From: Progne subis subis
Taxonomy: Eukaryota; Chordata; Aves; Passeriformes; Hirundinidae
DNA length: 64,000 bases
Direction of reading: 5' to 3'
Assembly (NCBI GenBank): GCA_022316685.1
Contig: JAKJHU010000016.1
Span: 1,364,001-1,428,000 of the forward strand
The translations under genes were made by a program, and so were the position numbers. The notes below the pieces were generated by a model that was not told the DNA's origin, did not search any database, and was given only the letters and a program-made list of their open reading frames with translations. Positions 34,701-46,514 of the stretch are shown piece after piece. Within the stretch, counting starts at the first letter, position 1, and the number at the start of each line of letters is the position of its first letter.

Positions 34701-37700
34701 TATGGATATGTGCCTAGTATGTACTTTAAAGAAAAGTGTGCATGTGCTGCCCGGAGTTCTGGAACTACCAACTGAAGAGGGCCAAAACTTAGTTTTAAAA
34801 GATTCTTTAGTGCTCCTTCTATTGTTTATTTTTGTCTGTCACGCAAGGATCATGCAGTGTGAAAGAAGCATCTCTGTTCCATTTGTACTGCCTTTCCATG
34901 AATGTGTGGGATGGTGGAGCAGTGGGCTGTAATTAAGCACGTCGTTTCTCTGAAAACAGATGATCCTCCGAGTAGAACTAATCCAGAGGAGTGGGGGTTC
35001 ATCTATGTCCTTATCTGCACAGATCTGCAAACGACCTCTCACCTACTTATGTTTTTCTATCTCCCTTTCTATCTTTCCTGGTTTCATCTTGTGTCTTTCA
35101 AATATACAAGCAATCATGATACATGAGAAGAAATGTGGTTAAGAGATATTTAATACAGAAATGTGTGTGTTGGAAACTGAGTGCATTGGAAAATAATGTT
35201 TCTACACTATAATGAACAGTTAAAAATGCATTTTGAAGACCATTATTGTGTTACTGCACTGAAGTTAATTTTCCTAGAGAAGTTGTGGGTAAGCTAAATT
35301 CCTGTTTGTATTTTGGATAGTGCTGTTCTTGACAGGCTGCCTTCTATTTTCTATGAAAACTAGTTGTCCTTTTTTAGAAACTGAAGGTCAGAATTTTTGG
35401 AGTCTTTTCTATGTTGAATACAAAGAAATTGGTATTGCAATATTCTTGGTTGTCTTTATGTGCTCTAGGCATTTATTTTCACAATATACATTTCACTATT
35501 CCTCATAATATTTTTTTTCCCGGTTGTAATTGTCCTTCTGAAACACTTATTTTTAAGCAAGGAAGATAAATGGAGATTTCATGCTAGTAAAAACCAAGAT
35601 GTATGTTTTAAAAAAAAAAGACAAACAAACAAAAATAAAAACCCTCTGAAAATCACAGCTGCCCTTCCCTGCTTTTGTTTGCTTTACTGAGCTTGGGCTT
35701 TAACTAACAGGCTTTCAGTATGGTTAAAATCTCGTCTACTTTTGCAAAGATTTAAAATTGGCTTGGTAACAGTAAGGTGTGTTGGCCCTATAAACCGTTT
35801 CCCAGGCTGCCTTCAGCATTTGATATGTAAAGTGTTGTTTATGTAGAATTTATGAGGCTAATTTAAGGAAAGTTGTGTCTGTTAAGATATTTTGCTGTTT
35901 CAAATGTAATCAGATCTTGGCTGTGCAGAATGGCAATGCTGATGAGATTAAATCTCTCCTGAGAAAGGGTATGGTTGGCAAGGTATATGTCAAAACAGTT
36001 TTCTAGACAACGGGGTAGTTTGTATCTGGGTCAGAAAAATGTTAATGGAGAATTAATATCAAATAGTATGGGCTTGTCTTGGTGGTTAAAAATGTTATTT
36101 ATTTTAGGTAACTTTGACTTTAACCTGAAATACATGTTCAGTTAAAGCCTTTAATATTTTGAAAGTTTGAACGTTGATTTTCACGATCTTTTAAAATTTA
36201 ATCTTTAAAGACGTCAACATATCTTTGTGACACAGGACAGCTTTTAAATACCTGTGTTCTGCTGCACATTTTAGAGCCTTAATTAGAATTTTGAAGCTTA
36301 AAATTAGAAGTTGTTGCCTTGTGACCAGAATGCCTGTCTGTTTCTTGTAAGAACTGTCTTTACTGTCTTGTGGGCTTCGGTCTAGTTGATTTTTCTTCCT
36401 ATACCCTTTTCCAATATATAACTGCTGTGATTGTAATATTTTCCTTTTTTCTCTTGGTTCTTGTTTCCAGCTAACTACTGTGTCAGTCATTCAGGATGAC
36501 AGCTGTGTCTGTTCTTATGTGTCTTCGTCATATACAAATGAAAAAATTAGCTCAAATTAGTTGACACCAGTTGTACATTCCAGACTTGTTCTAGAATCTG
36601 TGAGAGAGCAGTCAATATTGAGATAGTATTTTGATAAGATTTTCTAAATATGTAAGCTTGTGCAGTTGTCAGGAAGGATTTTGGTGTTTACAAAGAGGGA
36701 AGCATCAATCGTTGGTGTTCTAGTCAGTTTGTCCTGTTCTTGGCAAACATCCTAGGTGAAATCATGGACTTACAAAGATTAGTAAGATTGTCTTTTGCGG
36801 GGGCAATTAGCTGTGATTTTGGGGGTTTTATTTGTGTTGATACTTTTATCATATTGCTGATTAGTTTGAACTTTAAATGAATGCTTCCAGGACCTTGGGA
36901 AGCAAGACCTGTAAACTTGCCCATGACTCCTGTTCTGCAGCAGCCAGTAGTAGATCAGTGACTCAGGCAGGGGAAAAGAGTTTTGGGTTTTCTGTATCCA
37001 GCTGGAAAGCTTTCCTATGTGATGTGTAAATTGGTGGTTTGCAGGGAGAAAATATTCTGGTTTGTGAAAGACGGTTACTGTCAGTGGAACTTTATAGGCT
37101 GAAGAGACTTGGGAAGCAGCTCTGCTGATTTCAAGGAAGGAGGGAGATACCATGGAAATACAGCTGAGCAAGAAGTTCGGTCCTTTTTATCTGTGAAGAA
37201 GGCAGACCTTTACTCTGTGTGTTTAAAAGACGAAATAATGTATAGTAGCTGTGCTAGTCAGATACATACAGACCAAGAAGTATTCTGTGCATAGTTCATA
37301 GTTAGCCTGTAGTTCTTTCCCGTAAGTAAGTAGTAGAAGAAACTATACGTTATACCTAGGCAAAACAGACCTTTAAGAAAAATCACATACAAGAGGTCTC
37401 CAAACAACCAGTGAAAACATGAAATGCTGCTGTGGGATTTTATAGAAAGAGAATATTGTACAAGGATAATTTAACAATTGGTAGCTGGTGTTTCTATGAA
37501 AAGCACTTAATGTGGTAACCTAAAATGAAGAAGAAAACACAAAACCCCAAACCTACCAAACACCAACAGAACCCCCTGTACCCAGCCTATATAATTTATA
37601 GATACTGTAACAGAATGCAGGGGAATGTTTAAAAAAAAAAAAAAAAAAATCTGTTTTGAGGGATTAGGTAGATGATACTTGTTATATGATGCTTTCCATT

Positions 37701-37739
37701 TTCAGTATAAATATAGAGAGACACTAAAAATAGGTCTGT

Positions 37740-38000
37740 CAAACCCCAAGGGTTTGAAATACCTGGCACAATTCCTTTATTGATTTCTAATCAATCTTGG
37801 GACACTGAGAAAATCCTGAAGGACTGGAAGACATCTGCTACTGTGCCAGTAATGTTACAAGGATTACCTAGGTAATTACTAGTGTCTTGGCTTAATGTTG
37901 ATCCCAGGCGAAGTAGTGTAGTGACTGATATATATATGTCAGAATAAAATTGGCAATCAGGAAGGATTTGAGAAAGATTTAAAAATATTTTTTTAAAAAG
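37740..38000 (+). mobile_element. Possible ancient CR1/L3-type LINE relic
   Basis: A stretch whose interrupted conceptual translation resembles the RT region of CR1-clade elements: a phrase like EDWKTSATVP, then a weak match to the following NYRP region. Stops and gaps are frequent. The resemblance is by eye only and may be chance. Confidence 0.3.
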
Positions 38001-38746
38001 GCAGGTCTCCTAGTAGTTTTAAAGTTTTGGGATAGATTATAAGGTATTTTTACCACTTATTAGTCTTCTGTAACTCTTATATTCTTCAGTTCTTAACTTG
38101 AAATGATTAGAAGTAAAAATTGCCAAACTGGTAGAAAAATGGTTGATAGCATTTCATTAGAATTGCTAAATACTAACAGATTTTGGTGTGAGGGGTTATT
38201 TTGTGATTTTTGCTTGGTTAGTTTGCTTTGGTATTTTTCCCACCCTGTTTTTCACATTGCTTCTTTGCAGTCTACCCTTAGTCTTAGCTTTTAGGTATTC
38301 TGCTTGGTGTTGGAGATTTTGCTTGGGTTTCTGCAGGAGTTTCTGGATTTGGTGGTATTTGGTGGTTTTCTTTAATTTGAAGTTTTAAATGCATTTGTAG
38401 GTTATGCAATTTCAGTTGGGAGGCAAGAACTTCTTCTAAAAAAACTTGAAGTCTTGAGGAAGCTGAGCTCTTGCTACAATGCAGTGGTCAAGAACAGCTT
38501 AAAAGCTTAGGGAATGTGGAGGTTGTACTAACTCTGTACTTTACACAGCTTAGATCTGTTTTGTCAGGCATGGATGGGCTTTCTGTCTTAAGTCCACGCT
38601 TTTTATTTTAGAATTGTATAAGCAGTTTAATAGCATAACTACATTTTTCCAAGACCAGAGGTATCTTTTAAGAAGACATTTAGGGCATGATTGGTTTGTA
38701 CTTTTAGTTTTTAATGACTTTCAGACGGTTTGAGATTTTTTTTTTT

Positions 38747-38769
38747 GGGGGGGGGGGCGGGGGGGGCGG
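38747..38769 (+). repeat. G-rich tract (G11 C G8 C G2)
   Basis: On the + (non-template) strand eleven G, one C, eight G, one C and two G follow a T-run. It has enough G-runs to form an intramolecular G-quadruplex in DNA or in the nascent intron 1 RNA. It is a low-complexity tract and may vary in length. Confidence 0.9.
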
Positions 38770-39206
38770 TTTTGGTTTTGTTCCTGTCCCTCTGTTTCTG
38801 GTTATTGATGTTATGCTCTTTGTTACTTGTTTTTGTTCAGTTGGTTTATGTCTGTTCAATGCTCCTCAGGGTTGGTATTTTTTTCATTTCATATATTTCT
38901 TATGTTAGAAAACTATATTTTAACGATAATTGAAGTTACTTGCGCTTGAGATAAATGGGTTTATTCAAGCTCTCTTTTGTTGGCTCAAACACAGAGGGAG
39001 ATAAATTTCAAGAAAATGATCCATTAATAATACCAATTTTGCACATACTGCCTTTAGCACTTGCAGTTCTGATGATCACCATGGGCTTTGTAATGTTATT
39101 CCTACTTTTCAGTTAAAAATAAAAGTGTAATTAGGTTTGTAAATATTTCACATGAAGATATTTTAGCCAATGCTGGATCCAGTAGTGTTTTACTCTTTCC
39201 TTCCCT

Positions 39207-39223
39207 CCCCCCCCCCCGCCCCC
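39207..39223 (+). repeat. C-rich tract (C11 G C5)
   Basis: Eleven C, one G and five C on the + strand, about 440 bases right of the G-rich tract and partly complementary to it. It could be a simple low-complexity tract, an i-motif former, or a pairing partner for the upstream G-run in the intron RNA. Confidence 0.9.
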
Positions 39224-42200
39224 TTTAAGTGACTCCCAGGTTTCAATTTGCAATTTGCACTGCAGTTGGTTTGAATGACCAACATGCTTCAACATTGCAA
39301 TGTGCAGCTTTGCAGTTTGAGGGAGAAATGAGGGAGGAGATATTTTTAGACTTTGAAACTGAGATAAAACTACTGAGGTTTACTGAAGAGGTTAGCATTT
39401 TATACTACAATCTAAGCTGTCTAGTCGGGTAGTATGAGGTAGACTTTCAGAGTTTGAAATCTGTAGATGAAAAATAAGTAGTGTACGACTGATACAATTT
39501 CTTTGGTAGCTTCCCATCTCACATTTTAGTTTTCAAACAGCACTACAAATTGACACAGTGTACTTTTAATGCAGGTTGTAAGACTAAACTAAGGGGAATG
39601 CCCTTCCAAGTGAAGATATTTTTTGCAAAGGTGTGGTTCTGCTGTGTGTAAAACTAACACTGCTGCATGCCTGGGAGGTGATCTTGCAGGTGTTAACGGT
39701 GTGTATAAAGGTCTGGGTGGTGCTGTTACCTGGACTGAGGGTGCAGCAGCCAACATAAAGACACAGAGTTCTTTCTGCAGCTCAGGAAAGCTGGAAAAGG
39801 CAGAGTCTTAATTTGGCTGATGGACAGTGATGCCTGCAAGAAGACTGGTGTGGGTCTTGTGTGGAGTGTAGGGAAGTGAATACGAATAAATTAACATTTG
39901 TTTTCATTATTCTGAAGTGGAAACAAAGCTTTATAACCTTAAGTAGAATTGCTGGAATAGAACGGCTGCATTGCATGGAAGTTTGAAAGCTGGATAAAAA
40001 CTAAGTGTCTGAGAAGTGTGATTGAAATTTTCTTCACCTGGATCAAAATGAGACTTAGATGTTCTCCACTTGTGATTTAAGACATGAAACCTGATTTTGT
40101 GTGGTTTTGCATATAAATAGATCTTAAATGCTGAGACATTTTGCTGTAGAGAGAAATAGCTTGCTTCTTTAAAACAGTAGCTAACACTGTGGGACATATA
40201 GTCTGTGGTGGTTAGTGATGTTTGTAGAAGCTTCAGGTTTGTATCTTAGCTCCTTTTCTTTTCCTCTCTGCACCTAAGTTTGACCTCCATCCCTGAGTCT
40301 TGCTCAACAAAATCCATGTTCAAATTATTGACAGCCTTTTACATTCTAGGAAAGGGAGCGCTTGGAGTGTTCTTTCCTTGTTCACCTCCTTATCACATGA
40401 AAGCTGAAGCTGCTATCTTCTTGATTGCTGTCCAGGCCTTTCAGTGATGAGCTTGAGGCAGGTGGCAATTTCTTTGGCTGAGTGCTGCAGTTCGTAACAG
40501 TTTATTTAACAGTAATTACTTTCACTTTCTCCTTCACTCATCTTGTGCCTCTCCTACTTGTTCTTTAAGACCACTTTAGGACATGTGGTTAAAAAACCTG
40601 TAAATTTAACTGTATTGTTAAATAAAAAAGATTTTGCATAGTCAATACAAGTACATTTTTTCATAATACTGTATTCAGGACTATGGATCCAGTGGATCCA
40701 ATAAACATGGAACTGAATGCCTGAAATTCTTCACAGTTTGGTAAGAAGCAGTGGTAAAAGAAGCACTTTCTGGTAGCATGGCTGGCAGCATGAGTTAGGG
40801 TTAATAATACTTGAGTAGAGTTAGTAATACTGTTTAGTGGTAGCCTTTTAAGTAGCCTTCTACTTGCTGCCTTATGGGCATCTGAGCAAAGGAAGAATAG
40901 TTGTCATATGAGTAATTGACTTAATTTATGTGTTCTGAACTTCTAAAAAAATTTATTGGATGTAAATAAAAGATTGAACATTAATACAATGAAATCTTAA
41001 TTTTTAATTAATGCATATGTGCTGTACTGAAGGCAGTTACACTGGAGCTTTCAGTAATACTCATTCTTACTTCTTATGCTCTTTCAAATATCTTGGTCTG
41101 ATCTGCTTCTTAGATCAGCACTTCATGAAGAAATCAGGACTTCAGTAACATTATGGTCACCTTGAATGCTTCCTTTAAAGGAGGTCACATTAGAACTTCT
41201 GATTTAAAGTTTGAGCTTTCTAATACACATTCAGATTTTTGTTTGGGCGAAAATTACAAACTCTATATGGTTGTAACCTTTTTGGGGGCATGCCACAGAC
41301 AAACTTAAGTCCATACTTTATTGTTATCCTTTTATGTTACCTCTATCAAATATAACTGGGATTTGTGAATTATGTAAACAATCAATAAATTGTAGTCTTC
41401 TGGCCGTCATCTTGTAGCTGGAAAAGATAAAGATTTTCTTACAGTTCAGAGCTACAATAGGAGGGAAATGGCTTAGTGCTCTTTTAATTAGAAGGTTACC
41501 AGTAGTGTAATTCATGTGTCGACTTACATGTGACCTTTAAAGTTTTAGTGTCTGAAATGAGTAAGAGTCTTGCAGTGTCATATGTTTTGTTGCTCTTGAA
41601 GTTACTGTAGAGAGCAGGCTACTTAATGGGAGTATGTTGTGGGTGTTTTGGTTTTTTTTTTTTTGGTTGCAGTTTCTCTCAGTATCATGGACTTAAAATT
41701 GCCTTCTATTTAAGTCTGAAATAAAAGTTAGTAATCTTCAACTTTTCAAAATTACCATTAAACTACCCATTTCCAAAGGGAAAAAAAAAATTGCGCTCAG
41801 ATATGTAGATTTTTCTCGTTTTATGAGGAGATCTTTTAATTTGGTTCTTAAACCTTGACACTACACAAGACCTTACTGCCCTAGGTTGTATCTTGTTTTT
41901 AAAAAAAATTACAGCTCTGGTCATTTGACAGAACAGAAATAAACCTCATACACATTAAAAATGTTACAGCAAATGATTGTCCGTGTTGTCAGGAGGATAA
42001 TTGAAAAGCCTGAAGATTCCCTTTTTGCAGGATGTAGAAAGGGTTACTTCCCATAGTTTGATCAGTTTTAGGTCTGGATTTTATTAAAAATATTCTAGCA
42101 GTGAAATACCTACTTTGAGATGAAGATGCTCACACGACTGGCTTAGAATAATCATTTTATTCCAGGATTGCTTTTATTCCATGAGTCTGTTCTGTGTGTA

Positions 42201-43559
42201 TGTTACAGATACATAATATGTCGTATACTTGTGTTTATGGAGGGCACAGCTGATGTGTAATTACTTTTATTGCCTTGGGTAATCTGTGAAACTTGTATAT
42301 GATAGCAGCTTGTGGTAGCTGGCTATACTTGAAAAAAGTATGGAATAAGGATGCATCATCACTGCTTTGCATGTGTGCTTAAAAAAAATTTAAAAGCAAA
42401 AGGAATGTTCAAAGGATCATGTTACATGACAAAAGTCTACTGAAGAGGTGGGCTGTGTGAAGAGGGGACACGTAGCTTTTGTTCATACTGCCAAATGATC
42501 CAGAAACAAGACTGAGAAACATAATGACAGTCTTGTTCTGCAGCAGAAGCCTATCTTTGCCAGAATAAATGCAAAGCATTAGTAAAACGTTTATTTCAGT
42601 CTTCATTTGTCACCAGCCAAGCAAATGTCAAATAGGGAGCAGTAGAAAATAACAGAAGTCTCAAGAAATAGTTTCATCAATAGGTAACTCTGTCAAAAAA
42701 AGGCAGGTATGCTTGCTTATATATGAATGCCAGAGGTCTTTTTAAAAATAGTCAGCTGCAAAAGTATCTGTGGTTTTAAAATGAGGCTGCTGTCTTAGGC
42801 CATAAATGAGAAGGGGTAATTTGTAAACAATTTTTAATTCCATAGCATTAATTATGAAGGTAGGAATGTTTAATTTGCTGTACTTGACAGAAAGCTTAGT
42901 CATGGTAGATGAATACATTTAACTGCATTGACAGGTAACACCGAGTTAAGTTGTATTGAACAGCTCTTGTGTCCTTCTTGGGAAGTACCCAGGAATTGGT
43001 TTAAGATGTAGCAGTAGAAGAGCTCGCACACAATCTCATCGCTGTATGGTCAGAGTCTTCAAAATCAACTTCATAGCAGTCATGAAGAAACTCACTAAAG
43101 ACCATGTTTTTTTAATGTCAAAAAGACTAACATGAAATTGAAGGATCAAACAGGGCAGCAAAATGCTTGGAGCTGATTGTTTGTCAGGTGTTTTGTTAAC
43201 AGTTAGTGCATATCAGCTATTGATAAAAGCTCATCAAAGCTTTGTGATAAAGCTGGTGTGAGCAAGTTGCAAAGAAAACACACCCATATCTGTATTGCTT
43301 GTAAGTGATAATGGTATCACAAAATTATTTGGGGACTACAAAGATACTGAAGAAGATGAAAATACATTATTTACCTTTCTTGCTGTTTGTGGAAGCTAAA
43401 GAAGTCTCCTATAGAATTAAAATTGATGACTTGGGGGGAAAAATCCCAATTTGAAGCCTAAACTAAAGATCCTATTGACTTGGTAGGATTAGGAGTTTTC
43501 AAAAGGCCTCAAATCTGAAATTGCTGGATTGTTTAATAGAACATGTAAGATTTCAATTT

Positions 43560-43830
43560 CATTGATTGCTAGCAAAGGAATGGGAGGTGCTAAATGTGAC
43601 TAGAGCCAGTGGTTTGTTGTTTCTTTTTTTTTTTTAAAGGTGCCAAGGATATGAGGGATGAAGAAATCTTGAGAACTTCAGCCTGGCAAGTCTGAACTGT
43701 AGCAAAGAATAAAGCTAACAGTGAACAGAATGGATGTGTGTGCTGTGGTGAGGAAGAATCGGTGTGGACTTTTCTGAAGGGAAACCTACCATCCCAAATC
43801 TGCAGGGCAGGGTCATTGAGTGTATAGATA
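43560..43830 (+). mobile_element. Possible ancient CR1-type LINE relic
   Basis: Phrases such as GGGAGGTGCTAAATGTGACT, AAAGGTGCCAAGGAT and GAATCGGTGTGGACTTTTCT recall the RT-coding region of old CR1/L3 elements in the order expected (removal-and-replacement of the NYRP block, then the GFVK-like block). There are many substitutions and gaps, so this is a weak call made by eye. Confidence 0.35.
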
Positions 43831-46478
43831 AGTGTAAGGTAATACCAGTTGTACAGTGAACCTCAACCAGGTTGCTCACCCAAAGTTCCTGAAGGTACTG
43901 AGCTCTCAAAGATTGCATAATCTGTTTTCCCTACAAAGAGATGTTTCAGTTCTGTAGAGGTTTGTGCTGTTTTGGGGTGAGTGGTGAGGTTAAAAAGGTT
44001 AATTAAGGAAAATACTTAACAGGGTGAAAACAACCTGTCAGAGGCAGCAGTTGTGTTGTACTGACCCACTCCTTGATCAAAGGATTCTGGTTGGGTGCTG
44101 CTAAATGCAAACTGACCTATATGGAGGAGGAAACTGGCTGAAACTGTGGGTGCACAAACATGGGCTTTAAATAAGACATAGCCGTCAAGAGGGTGCATGA
44201 CATTGAATTACTTGACTGATTCCATCAAAATATTGATTCCTGTGTCAAAAAGACAAATACAAAACAAACAGAGAGGAAAAAAAATGAGGCTGTTAGGCTG
44301 CTTTATAAAGATACCATGTGTTCTATGTGCAGTTTTGCTCTCTGCTGCCTTCTTGATGCAGAAGTCAACGATGATTGAAAGTGAGGAATGTCTTGCAGAG
44401 GTGATCAAGCAGACTGTGCTTCTTGTTCCCTGAAGGGAAAAAATGAGAGATGGAAGTAAAGGAAGTTTGTAAAATTGTAAATGACACAGGCATGAAGAGA
44501 GAGCAATTGATTTAATTTCTTGTAATGCAGATACAGAGATCTTGTAAAGAACCTGGCTTATTTAAGTAAAGCAAAAAAAAGTTCTTTCCTGCAGCTGGTA
44601 ATTGCTTTCCTCCCAAAAGTTAAAATGGCTTGAAAAGTGATTAAGTGAAAATTTAACAAGGGTTGTCAAACCTGCAGGAACAGTCTCTGCACAGGAAGAG
44701 TGTAAGCCACAGATGGTTAAAAACTGGTAGGAGGGGGAACTATTGCAGCATTCCTGCCCTGCTTTTGTAGTCTGCATTTACTTGAGCATATGCTGTTGGC
44801 CATTCCTGAAAGCAAAGTGAAGACTGGATATCAAGGGTTTAAGAAAAACTTGCTGTTCTTGTATCTTTCTGTCTGATACAGTCAAATATTTTTTGATTTA
44901 ATTTCTGGGTTTGTTCCCCAGTTCTAAAAGCTCTCATGAACTTCAATTTAAAAATCTGGTATATCGTTGCTCTGTTTTTGTTTGCGTCTTTAGACACTGA
45001 TCTGCTTATGTATTTCATGAAACATTCATTGTCTATCAAAGTTTATTAGATGCCTTCTTTAACTCTTGCTTGAAATTTATTTTTTCTGCTATTTTTCTAC
45101 TGTTTTGTCTGTACTTTATGGTAAAATAGCTTTTGAGCTGGGTAGTACATAAGTTCAAAGCGATACTATTTTATTTATGTATGAAAATTCATGGTTAGCT
45201 ACAAAGAAAAATTCTTAATTAAATGAATTGGAGCTACTGCATACAAATCCCTGTCTTAAGACATGAAATGGTGATTGAAAATACTGATGTTCTGGGAATT
45301 GCATCATGAACTGAAGATACACTAATTCTGGAGTTAAACTTTGCATGTAGGTGTAATATCTGTGTTGTATCTGAAGTAGGAAGAACAGAATGCTTGTATA
45401 ACTCAAGCATTCTGCAACAGTGTTGCAGGATATGCTGTAGCTTGATCTTTCCAAGTTAGGTTTGATTAGGCCTTAAAATTTTGATTCACAGAGAACCCAA
45501 GTATAAATGAAATAAGTTTTTGTTTCTTTTGAGCTTCTGTGAGTTTATGTAACTGCAACACTTTATGGATACAACTATAATACTATCATTAAAATATATT
45601 TATGAGGGTATTGGTGCTGAGGAGAAATGGAGAAACTGACTTGGTGGCTTAAATTCATGTTATCTGCTACTTCTGTTACTACATTGTTCATGCTGTCATG
45701 AGAGCATAACTGCTTGAAGCAGAACACAGTTAAAGAGTAAGATGCCTAAGATTAGAGGCCTTCATGTGTATCTGATCTCCGGTATTCTGTAATGTTCAGC
45801 TCTCTGCTGGCTTTAGAGAATTCTGAAGCAAACGTCCAGCTTCCTCAGTTCGTAACTGCAGTGACAGCTTGGGTTTACAAGAGGTCAGGCAGACTGTGTG
45901 CATGAAAACATGCAGGGAAAAGTATCATATATATCAAACTGAATCCTAGCTGGAATGCAGCATTTTGTGTTTCTAAATGTAGCTTCTCTTGAATGTTTGG
46001 GATACTTTTTCAGTTGTAAATGCAAACAATTAAAATGCTGATTCCATTTTAAGAGTTAGTCAGATACTTAAGGGACTGGTTTCTGTTAAGCCTTCTGTTT
46101 ATTGCATTGCTTGACTACAAGTGAGTGTGCAGAAATTTCTCTCTTGTAGGGATGGATATGGTGGAAGAATCCAGTAATCGCATTGCAGAGGGGTGAGATA
46201 ATTTCGTACTATCAGGTCTTTGATTTTTTTTTGAGTTAGACTGGTCATGTTTGCCTGCTTTGAAATTAAAGGTCAAACTTAAAGATGACCTTCAGAGAGA
46301 AGCTCATTGTGTCCCTTCAGATGAGATACAAATCGCAGGATTTTGTTCCAGATGTATTTCATTTCAGATAGATAAGCTTTTTCAGGCAGGTGGAAATGAA
46401 TTGATTAAAAATGCTGTCCCTACTTCAAATGTAATCTTGTGTCCATCAAGACAAAATCTGTTTCTATCTCTGATATAG

Positions 46479-46479
46479 A

Positions 46480-46513
<34 letters not shown>

Positions 46514-46514
46514 T
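46479..46514. repeat. (AT)n microsatellite joined to poly(T)
   Basis: An AT dinucleotide run at 46479-46496 continues directly into 19 T (46496-46514) within ARFGEF1 intron 1. It is likely length-polymorphic. Confidence 0.9.

Noticed and set aside
40793..40840. GTTAGGGTTA near a repeated AGTTAGTAATACT
   Set aside because: It resembles a telomeric unit only once and is not a telomere-like array.
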